Assembly: GCA_031279175.1 (NCBI GenBank)
Contig: JAITJA010000163.1
Location: forward strand, 1-24,829
DNA: 24,829 bases
Reading direction: 5' to 3'
Source of the DNA: Odoribacteraceae bacterium
GTDB taxonomy: Bacteria > Bacteroidota > Bacteroidia > Bacteroidales > Marinifilaceae
The notes beneath the pieces were generated by a model. It made no database searches and was not told the DNA's origin. It saw only the letters and a list, made by a program, of their open reading frames with translations. This document shows, piece by piece, positions 24,722-24,829 of the stretch. Position numbers and translations under genes: made by a program. Within the stretch, counting starts at the first letter, position 1. Every line of letters starts with the position of its first letter.

Positions 24722-24829
24722 CTCTAACGGGAGAAGTGAAAAGAGCCGAAGAGAACGCCCAGTCGCACATGTTACTTGCAAATCCATGCTATTTAATTGC
24801 TAATTCTTGCGGAGGAATTGGCGGTTGCT
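24718..24829 (+). CDS. Possible start of the next operon gene, cut by the window edge
   Basis: An ATG at 24718 overlaps the flavoprotein stop as ATGA, the same arrangement as six other operon genes. The frame stays open for 37 codons to the window edge (MTLTGEVKRAEENAQ... ending near SCGGIGGC). The second half is AT-rich (TTA, ATT, GCT, AAT, TCT codons), unlike the GC-ending codons of the operon, so this may instead be the beginning of an intergenic region. No family is recognised. Confidence 0.4.
   Translation, partial: MTLTGEVKRAEENAQSHMLLANPCYLIANSCGGIGGC

Noticed and set aside
24776..24809. Possible promoter at the right edge (TTG at 24776, TAATTCTTG at 24801)
   Set aside because: The -7 candidate does not fit TAnnTTTG and no downstream gene is visible to support it.

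Overview
This window comes from a fairly GC-rich member of the Bacteroidota, most likely Bacteroidales. The evidence is the Bacteroidota-type promoter elements (a TAnnTTTG-like -7 box about 20 nt after a TTTG-like -33 box) at 2368-2400 and 5962-5993, a DUF6261 protein, a lipoprotein next to a DUF5723-type barrel, and a Bacteroidota form of the aryl-polyene/flexirubin-type pigment cluster. The genus cannot be named from the sequence alone. All genes I can support lie on the + strand.

Layout. Positions 1-214 hold five tandem ~43-bp units with inverted ends, directly before a DUF6261 gene (258-1043) that ends at a strong terminator (1073-1110). A gene-free stretch with short G-rich repeats follows, then a helix-turn-helix regulator (1410-2372). 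A promoter at 2368-2400 starts a three-gene unit: an M20 metallopeptidase (2430-3806), a lipoprotein (3816-4406) and an outer-membrane barrel protein (4419-5840). It closes with a terminator at 5859-5898.

From the promoter at 5962-5993 to the right edge is one uninterrupted operon of about 18.8 kb, with genes touching or overlapping (seven ATGA stop-start overlaps). It encodes a type II polyketide-like pathway for an aryl polyene. A tyrosine ammonia-lyase probably supplies a 4-coumarate starter. Two acyl carrier proteins, three full ketosynthases, a chain-length-factor-like ketosynthase without the active-site cysteine, a half-size ketosynthase-like protein, a ketoreductase and two hotdog dehydratases would build the conjugated chain. 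A methyltransferase would modify the aryl head. A hotdog thioesterase, an LpxL-type acyltransferase and a PlsC-type acyltransferase would release the chain or attach it to lipid. A LolA-like protein, a small lipoprotein, an SMR/EamA-like membrane protein, a family 2 glycosyltransferase and a very large MMPL fusion protein would carry or anchor the product in the envelope. A phytoene-desaturase-like flavoprotein ends the visible part.

The most unusual feature is a methyltransferase fused in frame to a dehydratase by 12 copies of a 21-bp palindrome-bearing repeat (11742-11993). No starter-activating ligase, phosphopantetheinyl transferase or dialkylresorcinol-forming enzymes are present; they may lie to the right of the window or elsewhere in the genome.
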